DNA of 33,790 nt from Novosphingobium sp. 17-62-19 (GCF_002256775.1 NZ_NCII01000026.1:1-33790), one strand, 5' to 3'. Numbered from the stretch's first letter, positions 8,814-16,868 are shown. Made by a program: numbers and translations. Notes: a model not told the origin generated them from the sequence alone.

Positions 8814-10346
8814 ATGACTGCGATTCCGCAACCGGGTGCACACGACACGCTGTTCGGCCTGATCCGCCTTGCCGGGCTGTGCGCGGCACTGCCAGTTGCC
8901 GCCATCCGCGAAGTTGTGCCCTGCCCCCCACAACTCGATCCTTCTCCTGCATCGCGGGCAGACATACTCGGCGCGCTCGAACTGCGGGGCGAAGTGATCC
9001 CGGTGATCGACCTCGCCCGCGCGTTGACCAGCGCGTCGGCCGATGGCGGTGAGTTGCAGTCAGACGACCGCTCGATCATTGTAATCTTGCGCCATGAGCA
9101 GCACATTTTTGCCGTACTGGCCGATGGTATTCTGGGCGTTATGCCGCTCACCGCGCGCGAAATCAGTCCGATCGGCCACAGCGCGGCTAACGAGGGAGAG
9201 CGCCTGTTCTTCAGCACGTTCCGCGTTGAGACTCATAACGGCGTCGTGCTGGACCCGGCCGCGATCATCGCGCTGCCCAGCATGGTCACCGCCACCGATC
9301 GCAGCGCGCGAAAGGACGATACCCGCCAGATCGACGAGCCGATCCTCGCGTTCACGGTTGCTGGTCTGCGGCTTGCACTGCCCGCCAGTTGTGTCGATGC
9401 CAGCCTGCCCCGCGCCGATCTTTTGCCCACGCCGACGGAAACCGAACTGTGGATCGCCCAGCGTGAATACAAGGGCGCAGAAATCCCGGTGATCGATACG
9501 CTTCACCTGCTCGGCCACGGTTCGCTTCCCGAAGGCCGGCGCAGCGGTGCCAGCATTGTCGTGCGCACGCAATTGCCCGTTCCAGCTCCGCCAGGTTGGA
9601 CAGAACCCTTCGGCCTTGTCGCCCTGCTGATCGATACGGTGGACGATATTGGGCGCTTCGCCGCCGGCTGCTTTGCCCCGCTGCTGCAGGATGCTGTGTC
9701 CGGTGCCAGCTTCTCACGCGGGTTGCTGGAAACGGCAGAGGGTGCAGCCCTCTTGCTCGATGCGCACAAAATCGCCGCACACGATGGCCTGCGCCACCTC
9801 GGTGTGATCCGCAATCAGCCTGAAGCCACCAAGACCACCGTGCAGTCTGTGCAACACGGGAATGCCGCGGCCCGTTCCGCTGAAAAGCCGTTCCTCGTGT
9901 TCTCGGTGGGCGATCAGCGCTTTTCCACCCCGCTCGAAGCGGTCGAGGAAATACTGCTGGCGCAAACCGCCATTCTGCCCATGCCAGCCGGCCACAGCGG
10001 CATGATCGGCCTTTTCGCCTCACGTGGAAACTGCGTCCCCTTGCTCGACCTCACGCATGTGTTGGGCGATGCCGCTACTCGCGATGGCCACTACATCATC
10101 GTCACCCGCAGCGATCACCCCCACGGCCTGCGCCGCGCGGGTTTCCGTGTGGATGAACTGCACTCGGTCGATCGCAAAGTTCTGCAGGAAATCGGGCGAA
10201 AATCTGCTGATGACACCGCGCGCCGCAATCCGTCCGGCCTGCCCGGCCCGACCATTCGCCTCAACGATGGGCACGCCTGCTCCGTGCTGGATCTTGCCGG
10301 AGCCGCCGAACGCCTGCTCAATGCACCCGCCGCTACGGCTGCGTGA
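8814..10346 (+). CDS. Triple CheW-domain chemotaxis coupling protein
   Basis: This 510-residue protein is built from three CheW-like segments, at about residues 10-155, 173-315 and 360-500. Each has the pattern of a short beta-rich entry, a GxxxxRGxxIPVIDL-like core and a later IVV/IIV strand: GALELRGEVIPVIDLAR, REYKGAEIPVIDTLHLLG and FASRGNCVPLLDLTHVLG. Single CheW is about 150 residues, so this is a fused coupling protein. It begins 5 bp after the chemoreceptor stop, with no clear ribosome binding site, and is probably translated by coupling. No CheA, CheY, CheR or CheB is seen in the window, so it must work with a kinase encoded elsewhere. The second repeat is the most diverged. It may link receptors in an array or scaffold this one receptor. 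Confidence 0.85.
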   Translation: MTAIPQPGAHDTLFGLIRLAGLCAALPVAAIREVVPCPPQLDPSPASRADILGALELRGEVIPVIDLARALTSASADGGELQSDDRSIIVILRHEQHIFAVLADGILGVMPLTAREISPIGHSAANEGERLFFSTFRVETHNGVVLDPAAIIALPSMVTATDRSARKDDTRQIDEPILAFTVAGLRLALPASCVDASLPRADLLPTPTETELWIAQREYKGAEIPVIDTLHLLGHGSLPEGRRSGASIVVRTQLPVPAPPGWTEPFGLVALLIDTVDDIGRFAAGCFAPLLQDAVSGASFSRGLLETAEGAALLLDAHKIAAHDGLRHLGVIRNQPEATKTTVQSVQHGNAAARSAEKPFLVFSVGDQRFSTPLEAVEEILLAQTAILPMPAGHSGMIGLFASRGNCVPLLDLTHVLGDAATRDGHYIIVTRSDHPHGLRRAGFRVDELHSVDRKVLQEIGRKSADDTARRNPSGLPGPTIRLNDGHACSVLDLAGAAERLLNAPAATAA

Positions 10347-10350
10347 CGCC

Positions 10351-11124
10351 TCAAGAGCCGATGAACTTTGCCTCGCGCCGCTCGAACACGGAAGCCACGC
10401 CCTCGGCATAGTCGGCGGTCTTCTTCAGGATCGATTGCTGCGCATGTTCGTGCGCCAGCACTGCGTCGAGCTTGGCCAGCGTATCGGCCATCAGGGTCGA
10501 CCGCACCGCCTCCAACGCCAGTGGCGCATTTTCGGCGATCTCGGCCGCCATGCCAAAAGCACGGTCGAGCAGTTCATCCTGCCCGGCCAGCCGATCAACC
10601 AACCCCCATGCCAGCGCATCTTCCGCTTTAACGCGCGTGGCAGAAAGCAGCATGAGCGCCGCCTTCTGTTCACCAACCAGACGCGGCAGCGTGTGGCTCA
10701 ACGCAAAGCCCTGATGAAACCCCAGCCGCACAAAGTTGGCGGAAAAGCGCGCGGCAGGGGCGCCAACGCGGAAGTCTGCAGCGAGTGCAAGCCCCAGCCC
10801 AGCCCCCACCGCTGCCCCCTGCACCGCCGCTACCATCGGCTTGCGCCGCCGGAAAATGCGCATGGCCTGTCCATAAAGTCCGGCAACCGCGTCCATGCCG
10901 GCATCGCCCGCCAGCGTTTCGTCGCCAGCCAGATCGGCCCCACCACAGAACGGTTTGCCTTCGGACGACAGCACGATGCAGCGCACGCCCGTAGTGGCAT
11001 CGAACGCATCGATGGCATCGGCGATCTGCCGCAGCAATTCAGGGCAGGCATAGTTGAAGGGCGGCTTGCCAAAGCGGATGTGCCCCACGTAGCCTTGCGT
11101 CTCGGTGTGCAAAGTGATCGTCAT
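10351..11124 (-). CDS. Enoyl-CoA hydratase/isomerase (crotonase) family protein
   Basis: This 257-residue protein is read from the ATG at 11122-11124, which has GAAGAGG 8 nt upstream. An in-frame extension further upstream looks non-coding. Crotonase-fold blocks are present: IVLSSEGKPFCGGADL, AAVQGAAVGAGLGLALAADF (oxyanion hole) and LPRLVGEQKAALMLLSATRVKAEDALAWGLVDRL. The two glutamates used by true enoyl-CoA hydratases appear to be absent: GLALAADF has Gly where the first is usual, and ARFSANFVRLGF has Phe where the second is usual. The protein may therefore be an isomerase, hydrolase or other crotonase-fold CoA enzyme rather than a hydratase. It is transcribed alone, convergent with the CheW-like gene (4 bp apart). 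Confidence 0.9.
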   Translation of the reverse strand: MTITLHTETQGYVGHIRFGKPPFNYACPELLRQIADAIDAFDATTGVRCIVLSSEGKPFCGGADLAGDETLAGDAGMDAVAGLYGQAMRIFRRRKPMVAAVQGAAVGAGLGLALAADFRVGAPAARFSANFVRLGFHQGFALSHTLPRLVGEQKAALMLLSATRVKAEDALAWGLVDRLAGQDELLDRAFGMAAEIAENAPLALEAVRSTLMADTLAKLDAVLAHEHAQQSILKKTADYAEGVASVFERREAKFIGS

Positions 11125-11197
11125 GGCGCGCGCCTCTTCTGCCTGAATGGCCTTGCGATAGGCGAGCGTGCTGCGCCTTGGCAACCAACCACGCGCG

Positions 11198-11232
11198 CCA
11201 ATTCCTGACACTTCAGGTCAGCCCGGAATTGG
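11198..11232. promoter_or_regulatory. Inverted repeat in divergent promoter region
   Basis: CCAATTCC (11198-11205) and GGAATTGG (11225-11232) are perfect inverted arms, with an inner TGAC/GTCA pair between them. They sit in the 150-bp gap between the divergent crotonase and DUF1612-like genes. A dimeric regulator site is likely; the regulator is unknown. Confidence 0.4.
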
Positions 11233-11274
11233 TGTAAACACACTGCGGATATGCCATCAAGGCACATGGACTGA

Positions 11275-12318
11275 ATGACCATTTTCAGTCTACAATCAGC
11301 ATCAATGGCCACGCCCCTTCCCGTCACCGCCTTGCGCTGGACCAGTGCGCTGGCTGATGCCCTTGCGCAGGCCAGTGGCGCCCTTGCCCGCCTTGACGCC
11401 CGTGTTTCCGCCAGTTCGTTGCGTCCCGGTTGGGCATTGCGCGCCTCGTGGGCAGGCTATGCGCAAGCCCTGCATCTGCAACTCTCGCAGATCGAAGAAA
11501 TCGACATTATTGCGCAGCGCTGCGACCTGCGCCTCCCCGGCCGCGCGCTCCCCCGCACCGATGACGAGCCTTTCGCCGCCTACGATGGCTGGCTTGCGTT
11601 ACTTTCCGAACCGGAAGGTCGGCACTGGAGCGAAGGCCTGCCCTTCACGTTCGATCCGCCCGAAGGCTGGCAAGACGCTCCCCTGCTGGTCCGCGCCTTT
11701 CATCTGCTTGATGCTGCCGCCCGCGCAGACCGCACTATCAATCCGTGGCTTGCCTTCCCGCTCACCCTGCGCCGCATCGGCCTCACCCGCCACGCCCTGC
11801 CCTGCATGGCACTGGGTGATCCATCGCAACGCTTTGCCAGTGATCCACGCCCGGTCCTGTTGCGCCGCCTTCTGAAAGCCGTGCAGAAGCGCGCCGAGGA
11901 TGGCCTTGACCGGCTTGAGCGGCTTGAAGCCACTACCCGCCGCGCCGCTACCGCCCTTGCCAAAGAACACCGCCCCGGCAAACTCGCTGATCTGGGTCGC
12001 CTCACGCTCACCCGCCCCTGCCTTGCCGCGCGGAGTCTCGCCCCGCTGCTGGGCCTCACGGTTTCCGGCGCAGGCAAGTTGCTCGAACGTGCGGCGGCAT
12101 TGGGACTCATGGTCGAAATCTCAGGGCGCGAATCTTGGCGCACTTATGTCGCGCCGGACGTGGCCATCGCCCTTGGGCTGCGCCGGGCCAACCGTGGCCG
12201 CCCGCCGTCGACAACCAGCCCTGCCCCGGAAGTCGAATCCATCCTCAGCAGCTTCGATGCCGAAATGGCTGACATCGACGCGCGCTTGCGCAAGCTGGGC
12301 ATTGCATCCGAAGACTGA
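11275..12318 (+). CDS. RHE_PE00001/DUF1612-like protein with C-terminal HTH
   Basis: This 347-residue protein resembles the rhizobial-plasmid RHE_PE00001 family: an N-terminal helical region with a Trp and ALARLD motif (near residues 20-45), a DUF1612-like middle, and a C-terminal helix-turn-helix (LAARSLAPLLGLTVSGAGKLLERAAALGLM). The tail is rich in Arg, Pro and Ser, then acidic. Such proteins are common on alphaproteobacterial plasmids and are presumed DNA-binding, with no defined function. It lies directly upstream of the parS-like sites and parA. A second in-frame ATG at 11305 (MATPLPVTALRW) is an alternative start; neither has a clear ribosome binding site. Possible roles are replicon maintenance or regulation, by context only. 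Confidence 0.7.
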   Translation: MTIFSLQSASMATPLPVTALRWTSALADALAQASGALARLDARVSASSLRPGWALRASWAGYAQALHLQLSQIEEIDIIAQRCDLRLPGRALPRTDDEPFAAYDGWLALLSEPEGRHWSEGLPFTFDPPEGWQDAPLLVRAFHLLDAAARADRTINPWLAFPLTLRRIGLTRHALPCMALGDPSQRFASDPRPVLLRRLLKAVQKRAEDGLDRLERLEATTRRAATALAKEHRPGKLADLGRLTLTRPCLAARSLAPLLGLTVSGAGKLLERAAALGLMVEISGRESWRTYVAPDVAIALGLRRANRGRPPSTTSPAPEVESILSSFDAEMADIDARLRKLGIASED

Positions 12319-12361
12319 TTCCATCGCGCCAAACGGCATCGGTGCGTCAGGCTTCCAAAAG

Positions 12362-12379
12362 TGTTTCCCCGGGGAAACA
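12362..12379. other. parS-like centromere site 1
   Basis: The 18-bp perfect palindrome TGTTTCCCCGGGGAAACA lies about 190 bp upstream of parA. Its arms (TGTTTC/GAAACA) equal those of the classic parS, but the centre is 6 bp (CCCGGG) instead of 4 bp. With the second copy it is the likely ParB loading site. Confidence 0.8.
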
Positions 12380-12404
12380 TCGCCTGAAGGCTGTGGGTTG
12401 CGCG

Positions 12405-12428
12405 GAGTGTTTCCCCGGGGAAACACTC
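12405..12428. other. parS-like centromere site 2
   Basis: The same 18-bp core as site 1 is extended here by GAG/CTC to a perfect 24-bp palindrome. The two centres are 46 bp apart. The region 12319-12566 otherwise holds only the parA promoter. Confidence 0.8.
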
Positions 12429-12490
12429 TCAGCCGATGGGCGCACTGCCGTGCATGTGATTCATGGATCACCCGTGATTTCGACAGCGGT

Positions 12491-12520
12491 TTGACTTTCG
12501 CTCCTATTTCTGCCCATAAA
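12491..12520 (+). promoter_or_regulatory. Candidate parA promoter
   Basis: TTGACT (12491-12496) and CATAAA (12515-12520) are separated by 18 bp and lie about 45 bp upstream of the parA start. The -35 box is strong and the -10 box is weak. Autoregulation by ParA through the nearby region is usual for such operons but is inferred here. Confidence 0.4.
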
Positions 12521-12566
12521 ACACAAACCGGACCGCTAACAGGCGATTCATCATGAGGCGGCTTTC

Positions 12567-13766
12567 ATGTCCTATACCGTAGATACCCTGCGAAACATGA
12601 CCCGTTCCTGCGAAAATATGCGCGACCGGGTGAAAGCGGTGGTGTTCAAGCCGGAAGATCGCAAGGTTCTGGACATCACTTTTGGCCCTACAGCGGCAGC
12701 CGAATTGGTCGGGCGCACTCCCGAAGCGCTGGCCAAGGCTGAAAAGGAAGGCCGCCTTGCCGCGCCCAAACAGCTTGGCAACGGGCGGCGCTACTACACG
12801 CTGGAAGATCTGACCCATATCCGCAAAGCGCTGAACATCCATCCCGGAAAGCTCGCAGACGAGGATGCTGTCGTCGTTGCCGTACAGAACTTCAAAGGCG
12901 GCGTCGGCAAAAGCACGATCACCAAGCACTTTGCGGATTTCCTTGCGCTTCAGGGCTATAGCGTTCTTGTGATCGACTGCGATCCACAGGCTTCCACCAC
13001 GACGATGTTCGATATTCAGCCCGAAACGCTGATCGATGATTCGGATTCGCTCGGCAACTTCCTGTCCCCGCGCAGCACGTTCGATGATTTTCCAAAAGCG
13101 ATTCGCGATACCGCGTGGCCAACGATCAAGATCGTGCCGTCCAGTCTGGGCCTCCAGGATGCCGAATGGGATCTTACGGCAACGCTGCGAGAAGGTGGGC
13201 AGGCCGTCCGCGAGGGGTTGCAGCGCCTGCGCATCGGCATCGACAGTGTGCGCAAAAGCTTTGACGTGATCCTGCTCGATCCGCCGCCGGCAATGGGCTT
13301 TCTGGGCCTGAATGTGATGGCTGCGGCAACGGGAATGCTGATCCCCGTGCCTGCGCGCCAGCTGGACTATCTCTCGACGATCCACTTCATGGACACCATT
13401 GCCGAGAACATCGAGATTCTCGAAGAGCACGGCACGCCGGTGGACTATGGCTTTATCCGGGTGGTCTGCTCCGCCTATTCGCCCAGCAAACCGGGCGAGG
13501 CCGATATGTGGAAGATGATGAAGGCCACATATGCCAACTTCCTGCTGAACCAGCCCATTCTCGCCTCTGAAGAAATCAAGAACGCAACACAGGCTTTCCG
13601 CTCGATCTACGAGAGCAAGCCATCTGCAGCGCATTCGACCTATCTGCGGTGCAGGGAGAACCTCAATCTGGTGTTTGGCGAAGTGCTGCGCGAGATTCAC
13701 GAACAGTGGCCATCGAAGAGCATGTCGCATCAAGCCGGTGACGTTTCCGGGAGCGTTGCAGCATGA
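12567..13766 (+). CDS. parA: Plasmid partition ATPase ParA
   Basis: This 399-residue protein is of the large plasmid ParA type. It has an N-terminal MerR-like DNA-binding region (AELVGRTPEALAKAEKEGRL, then NGRRYYTLEDL, about residues 45-85), followed by the deviant Walker A box FKGGVGKST (residues 109-117, with K110 and K115) and VLVIDCDPQASTT. A further conserved block is DVILLDPPPAMGF. ParA binds ATP, coats nucleoid DNA and moves ParB-parS complexes; large ParAs also repress their own promoter through the N-terminal domain. GAGG lies upstream of the ATG. The stop overlaps the parB start by 4 bp (ATGA), so the two are translationally coupled. Confidence 0.95.
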   Translation: MSYTVDTLRNMTRSCENMRDRVKAVVFKPEDRKVLDITFGPTAAAELVGRTPEALAKAEKEGRLAAPKQLGNGRRYYTLEDLTHIRKALNIHPGKLADEDAVVVAVQNFKGGVGKSTITKHFADFLALQGYSVLVIDCDPQASTTTMFDIQPETLIDDSDSLGNFLSPRSTFDDFPKAIRDTAWPTIKIVPSSLGLQDAEWDLTATLREGGQAVREGLQRLRIGIDSVRKSFDVILLDPPPAMGFLGLNVMAAATGMLIPVPARQLDYLSTIHFMDTIAENIEILEEHGTPVDYGFIRVVCSAYSPSKPGEADMWKMMKATYANFLLNQPILASEEIKNATQAFRSIYESKPSAAHSTYLRCRENLNLVFGEVLREIHEQWPSKSMSHQAGDVSGSVAA

Positions 13767-14785
13767 GCCGCCGTTCCCTGATAGGTGAAGCGTTGGCAGC
13801 CCCTGATCCGACGCCAGCCCCCTCACCCATGCCAGACGCGAACGAGGTTGCACCGACCGCAGCGCCGCGCAACTTCACCACCCGCAGGCTGGAAGGCTTC
13901 ACCGAAGCTGCCCGCATGGTCAAACGCCCGACCATTCGCCTCAAGCCTGCCGAATGTTCGATCTGGTCGGGCAATGCGCGCGACTATGCGCAGCTTTCCG
14001 AAGATCGTCTGCATACCCTGATCGAATCGATTCAGGCAGAAAACGGGAATCGCATTCCTGTGGTGGTGCGGCGGACACCGCAAGGTGATCAGCAGTATGA
14101 GCTGATCATCGGCACGCGGCGGCACTGGGCCGTATCCTGGCTCAACGCCCACCACTATCCCGACATCGAGCTTGTTGCGATCATCGAGGATCTTGATGAC
14201 GAGGCGGCATTCCGGCTTGCCGATATCGAGAACCGCGAACGCGAGGACATTTCCGATCTGGAACGCGGGCTGAATTACAAGGCCGCCATTGACGCCTACT
14301 ACGATGGGCTTCAGGCCCGGCTGGCCGAACGGGTGAAAATTTCGAAATCCACGCTGGCGCGCTATGTTGGCTTGACCGAAATTCCCCCGGCGATTGTCAG
14401 CGCATTTGCCTCGCCCATGGACCTCCAGGTCCGCCACGGCGACAAGCTGCTTCCGCCGTTGCGCAACCCGGCACTTCGCCCAAGGATGGAAGAGGCAGCA
14501 GCCCGCATCGCGGCAGAACAGAGCTTCCGGCAATCGGGAGACGAGGAGCCGATCAGCGGGGCAGAAGTGGTCGCCCGTCTGGTCAAGGCCGTGTCGGGCC
14601 GGCCCGGCCGCGCGCAGAAAGCGACGATCGAAGCCCAGGGCAAGCCGATTGGTCAGATCGAGAAAGACCGCGCGCGGGGGTTGACGATAACACTCAATCC
14701 GACCGATCTGAGTGCCGAGGAGATTGTCGAAGCGCTGCGCCCGCTGATTGCGAACGCGAAAATCCTGAAGACGGGCAGCCGGTGA
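13763..14785 (+). CDS. parB: Plasmid partition protein ParB
   Basis: This 340-residue protein is of the ParB/RepB/Spo0J family. The N-terminal CTPase-like domain shows IPVVVRR, then YELIIGTRRHWA (the GERR box reads GTRR here) and LADIENREREDISDLERGLNY. A central helix-turn-helix follows (RLAERVKISKSTLARYVGLTEIP) and then a C-terminal dimerisation region. It starts inside the parA stop. It should bind the two palindromes upstream of parA and load onto the DNA as a clamp. The first 40 residues are Pro/Ala-rich and probably disordered; this stretch carries the usual ParA-contacting tail. Confidence 0.95.
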   Translation: MSRRSLIGEALAAPDPTPAPSPMPDANEVAPTAAPRNFTTRRLEGFTEAARMVKRPTIRLKPAECSIWSGNARDYAQLSEDRLHTLIESIQAENGNRIPVVVRRTPQGDQQYELIIGTRRHWAVSWLNAHHYPDIELVAIIEDLDDEAAFRLADIENREREDISDLERGLNYKAAIDAYYDGLQARLAERVKISKSTLARYVGLTEIPPAIVSAFASPMDLQVRHGDKLLPPLRNPALRPRMEEAAARIAAEQSFRQSGDEEPISGAEVVARLVKAVSGRPGRAQKATIEAQGKPIGQIEKDRARGLTITLNPTDLSAEEIVEALRPLIANAKILKTGSR

Positions 14786-14830
14786 ACTGCGATTTCATCC
14801 ATAAACATTCAGGGATTTGCGCCACTCTGA

Positions 14831-14843
14831 AAAATGACATTTT
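14831..14843. promoter_or_regulatory. Palindrome upstream of replication initiator gene
   Basis: AAAATGACATTTT is a perfect palindrome around a central A. It lies within a wider imperfect inverted repeat (CTGAAAA at 14827, TTTTCAG ending at 14858) in the AT-rich 97-bp gap between parB and the rep gene. This is a likely promoter or operator region controlling initiator level. Confidence 0.4.
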
Positions 14844-14875
14844 ACTGTTTATTTTCAGTAACTTAAGCTGTATTT

Positions 14876-14887
14876 CCCACGCGTGGG
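14876..14887. promoter_or_regulatory. Palindrome over the rep start
   Basis: CCCACGCGTGGG is a perfect 12-bp palindrome that includes the candidate GTG start of the replication initiator. It could be an operator; if so, the ATG at 14916 would be the more likely start. Confidence 0.3.
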
Positions 14888-16208
14888 ACAGCTTCAGGAC
14901 GCGTGGATTGAGCGCATGAGCACTGGCGAGCAACCTGCCAATGCGACCGGCCGTCGCGTACAGTTCGAGATGTTCTTTACGCTGCCCGATTTCAGCGATG
15001 TTTCCTTGCGCGATTACCAAGAAACCATGCAGCGGCCCTTCTTTAGCCTTTCGAAGAAGAAGCGCCTGAAGCCCATCGAATACCTCAGTCCCGACAAGTC
15101 GGTTACCGTGCACGTTTCGGCCAACCCCGAATATGGCATGGCCACGATCTGGGACGCGGACATCATGATTTACCTCGCGTCGCATCTGAACGAGCTGCGG
15201 GAACGTGGCGACAACGACATGTCGCCGACGATCCGCCTGCAACCGGGTGATCTGCTGAAGCGGATATGCTGGGGCGTCAGCGGGCGCGCCTATGAGCGAC
15301 TGATTGGTGCGCTGGACCGGCTTCAAGCGACGACGATCAAGACGAACATCCGCGCAAATTCAAAAAGTCGCGAAACCACGTTCTCGTGGATCGATAGCTA
15401 CACCCACCTTGTCGACGAGCGCACGCAGCGGTCGCTGGGGATGGAAATCACGCTGTCGAAATGGTTTTTCGATGGCGTGATGGACAAGCGCAATGTCCTT
15501 GCGATTTCGCCACTCTATTTCGAAATCACCAGCGGGCTTGGGAAGTGGCTCTATCGGGCCGCACGCAAACATGCCGGGGGCAATGGGCCAGAAGGCTTCA
15601 CGATCGGCTTTGAAACGCTCCACCAGAAAAGCGGCAGCGAAAGCTCGCTTCCATCGTTCAAGAACAAGATTCTCGAACTGGCGCGTGCCAACAACCTGCC
15701 CGACATCAGCCTTGATGTCATCGGCCCGGAAACGCCGCGACCCAAGCTCAGGATGACCATGCGCAAGCATCTGGCGTGCGATGCGCCAGCGAGCAACGCG
15801 GCGCAGTCGTCTGTCGCTTTGGTCTCCCCTACCCCCGGTATTCGCCCTGCCAAAGTCAAGCAGCAGAGGGCCTCATGGCCATCGGAGCAGGATCAGATGC
15901 CGCCGGCTGCCATCCGCAGCTTGTTGGCCAGTGCAGCCTCCAACCTGCGGGCTGAACGGGGTGACACGGCTGGACCTGCCCCCTCTGCACCGGCAGGTCC
16001 AGCCAGTGCGCAAGACGTCCTCGGCGCGGAAATGTATGCGGCTATCAAGGCTGAATCTCCCGGCTGGGATCTGGATGTCCTGATGCAACAGTTCGATTCA
16101 TTCCTGAATCGCAATCCGCACGAATTGCCGCGCAACTATGCCAAGCGCTTTCAGGGCTTCGTCAAAAAGCACCACGAGCGCAATCGGCACACCCTGCCCG
16201 GCGCATAA
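14883..16208 (+). CDS. repA: Replication initiator protein, RPA family
   Basis: This protein has 441 residues if GTG 14883 is used, or 430 from ATG 14916 (MSTGEQPANATGRR); neither start has a clear ribosome binding site. The sequence matches the alphaproteobacterial replication initiator protein A family (RPA): RRPFFSLSK-like block QRPFFSLSKKKRLKPIEY, then IWDADIMIYLASHLNE, LLKRICWGVSGRAYERLIGALDRL (winged-helix), FSWIDSY, and ISPLYFEITSGLGKWLYRAARKHAG. The C-terminal 130 residues are Pro/Ala-rich, then a conserved NPHELPRNYAKRFQGFVKKH tail. It should bind the iterons just downstream and recruit host replication proteins. It follows parAB by 97 bp, giving the gene order parA-parB-rep-ori. Confidence 0.9.
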   Translation: MGQLQDAWIERMSTGEQPANATGRRVQFEMFFTLPDFSDVSLRDYQETMQRPFFSLSKKKRLKPIEYLSPDKSVTVHVSANPEYGMATIWDADIMIYLASHLNELRERGDNDMSPTIRLQPGDLLKRICWGVSGRAYERLIGALDRLQATTIKTNIRANSKSRETTFSWIDSYTHLVDERTQRSLGMEITLSKWFFDGVMDKRNVLAISPLYFEITSGLGKWLYRAARKHAGGNGPEGFTIGFETLHQKSGSESSLPSFKNKILELARANNLPDISLDVIGPETPRPKLRMTMRKHLACDAPASNAAQSSVALVSPTPGIRPAKVKQQRASWPSEQDQMPPAAIRSLLASAASNLRAERGDTAGPAPSAPAGPASAQDVLGAEMYAAIKAESPGWDLDVLMQQFDSFLNRNPHELPRNYAKRFQGFVKKHHERNRHTLPGA

Positions 16209-16322
16209 CGCTCCTCCCCAAAGAATGACGCGCGCTGATCCATAGCTTTATTTTGGACCGGCCGCATGAGCAGTCTTGCTCGCCTTAGAGCATGATCCGC
16301 CCTCAAACTTTGCGCCGCCAAT

Positions 16323-16336
16323 AGACGTGTTTTTGG
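16323..16336 (+). repeat. Isolated iteron-like copy
   Basis: AGACGTGTTTTTGG matches the iteron core ACGTGTTWTCAG with changes at the 3' end. It lies 115 bp after the initiator stop, in direct orientation. Confidence 0.4.
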
Positions 16337-16580
16337 AAATCACGTTTCGAGGGTCGCCTGGCGCAAATCACTGGCCACACCAATATGCGCTGAGGCCTCG
16401 TCCGTCGAAGCCCTCACGACTGTAGCATTGCTGCTGCGTCGGCCCCCGTGGGCAACCAGAAACCCCGTCTGGTGCTGCTGCACCTGCCATGGGTCGGTCC
16501 CGTGCTCGATGCCCCGACGCGGAGATCCGACCTTGCGAAAGGCAGGAACGCGCGAACGCGTGGGAGGCGGAAATCCTGTT

Positions 16581-16628
16581 CCTGAAAACACGTTGAGTTC
16601 GCAATGAGCGATTTCCGAAAACACGTTG
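16581..16628 (-). repeat. Pair of inverted-orientation iterons
   Basis: CCTGAAAACACGTTG (16581-16595) and CCGAAAACACGTTG (16615-16628) read CAACGTGTTTTCAGG and CAACGTGTTTTCGG on the minus strand. They share the core ACGTGTTTTC with the downstream array but face the other way. The copies are 33 bp apart at the CAACG end, about three helical turns. Confidence 0.7.
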
Positions 16629-16742
16629 TATCGCGGCATGGTCTGGCAATCGCTGTGGCAGGTTTGGAAACGACACTGCCATTTGCGAATCGGAACACTA
16701 ACCGTGAGTCAGTTGCTCGCTGCGACGCCAGCCCTTTTGAAG

Positions 16743-16751
16743 TTACCCACA
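16743..16751 (+). other. DnaA-box-like site, left of iterons
   Basis: TTACCCACA differs from the consensus TTATCCACA by one base. It lies 25 bp before the tandem iteron array. Confidence 0.5.
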
Positions 16752-16775
16752 GGCCCCGAAGCAGGCACACGGCAT

Positions 16776-16856
16776 CGGGCGTGGTATCAGGATCGAACCG
16801 ACGTGTTATCAGAATCAGGCCATCGTGTTATCAGGTGGAAGCCGACGTGTTTTGAG
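16776..16856 (+). repeat. Tandem iteron array, four copies, 22-bp spacing
   Basis: The copies are CGGGCGTGGTATCAG (16776), CCGACGTGTTATCAG (16798), CCATCGTGTTATCAG (16820) and CCGACGTGTTTTGAG (16842). Each starts exactly 22 bp after the previous one, two helical turns. The first is the most degenerate. This is the expected binding array for the RPA initiator. Confidence 0.85.
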
Positions 16857-16859
16857 ATT

Positions 16860-16868
16860 CTATCCACA
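16860..16868 (+). other. DnaA-box-like site, right of iterons
   Basis: CTATCCACA differs from TTATCCACA by one base and begins 4 bp after the last iteron. It points the same way as the left box. Confidence 0.55.

Noticed and set aside
16340-16855. Several short open frames on both strands in the region after the rep gene
   Set aside because: They overlap each other and the iterons, have no recognisable motifs or ribosome binding sites, and the repeat structure explains the region as an origin.
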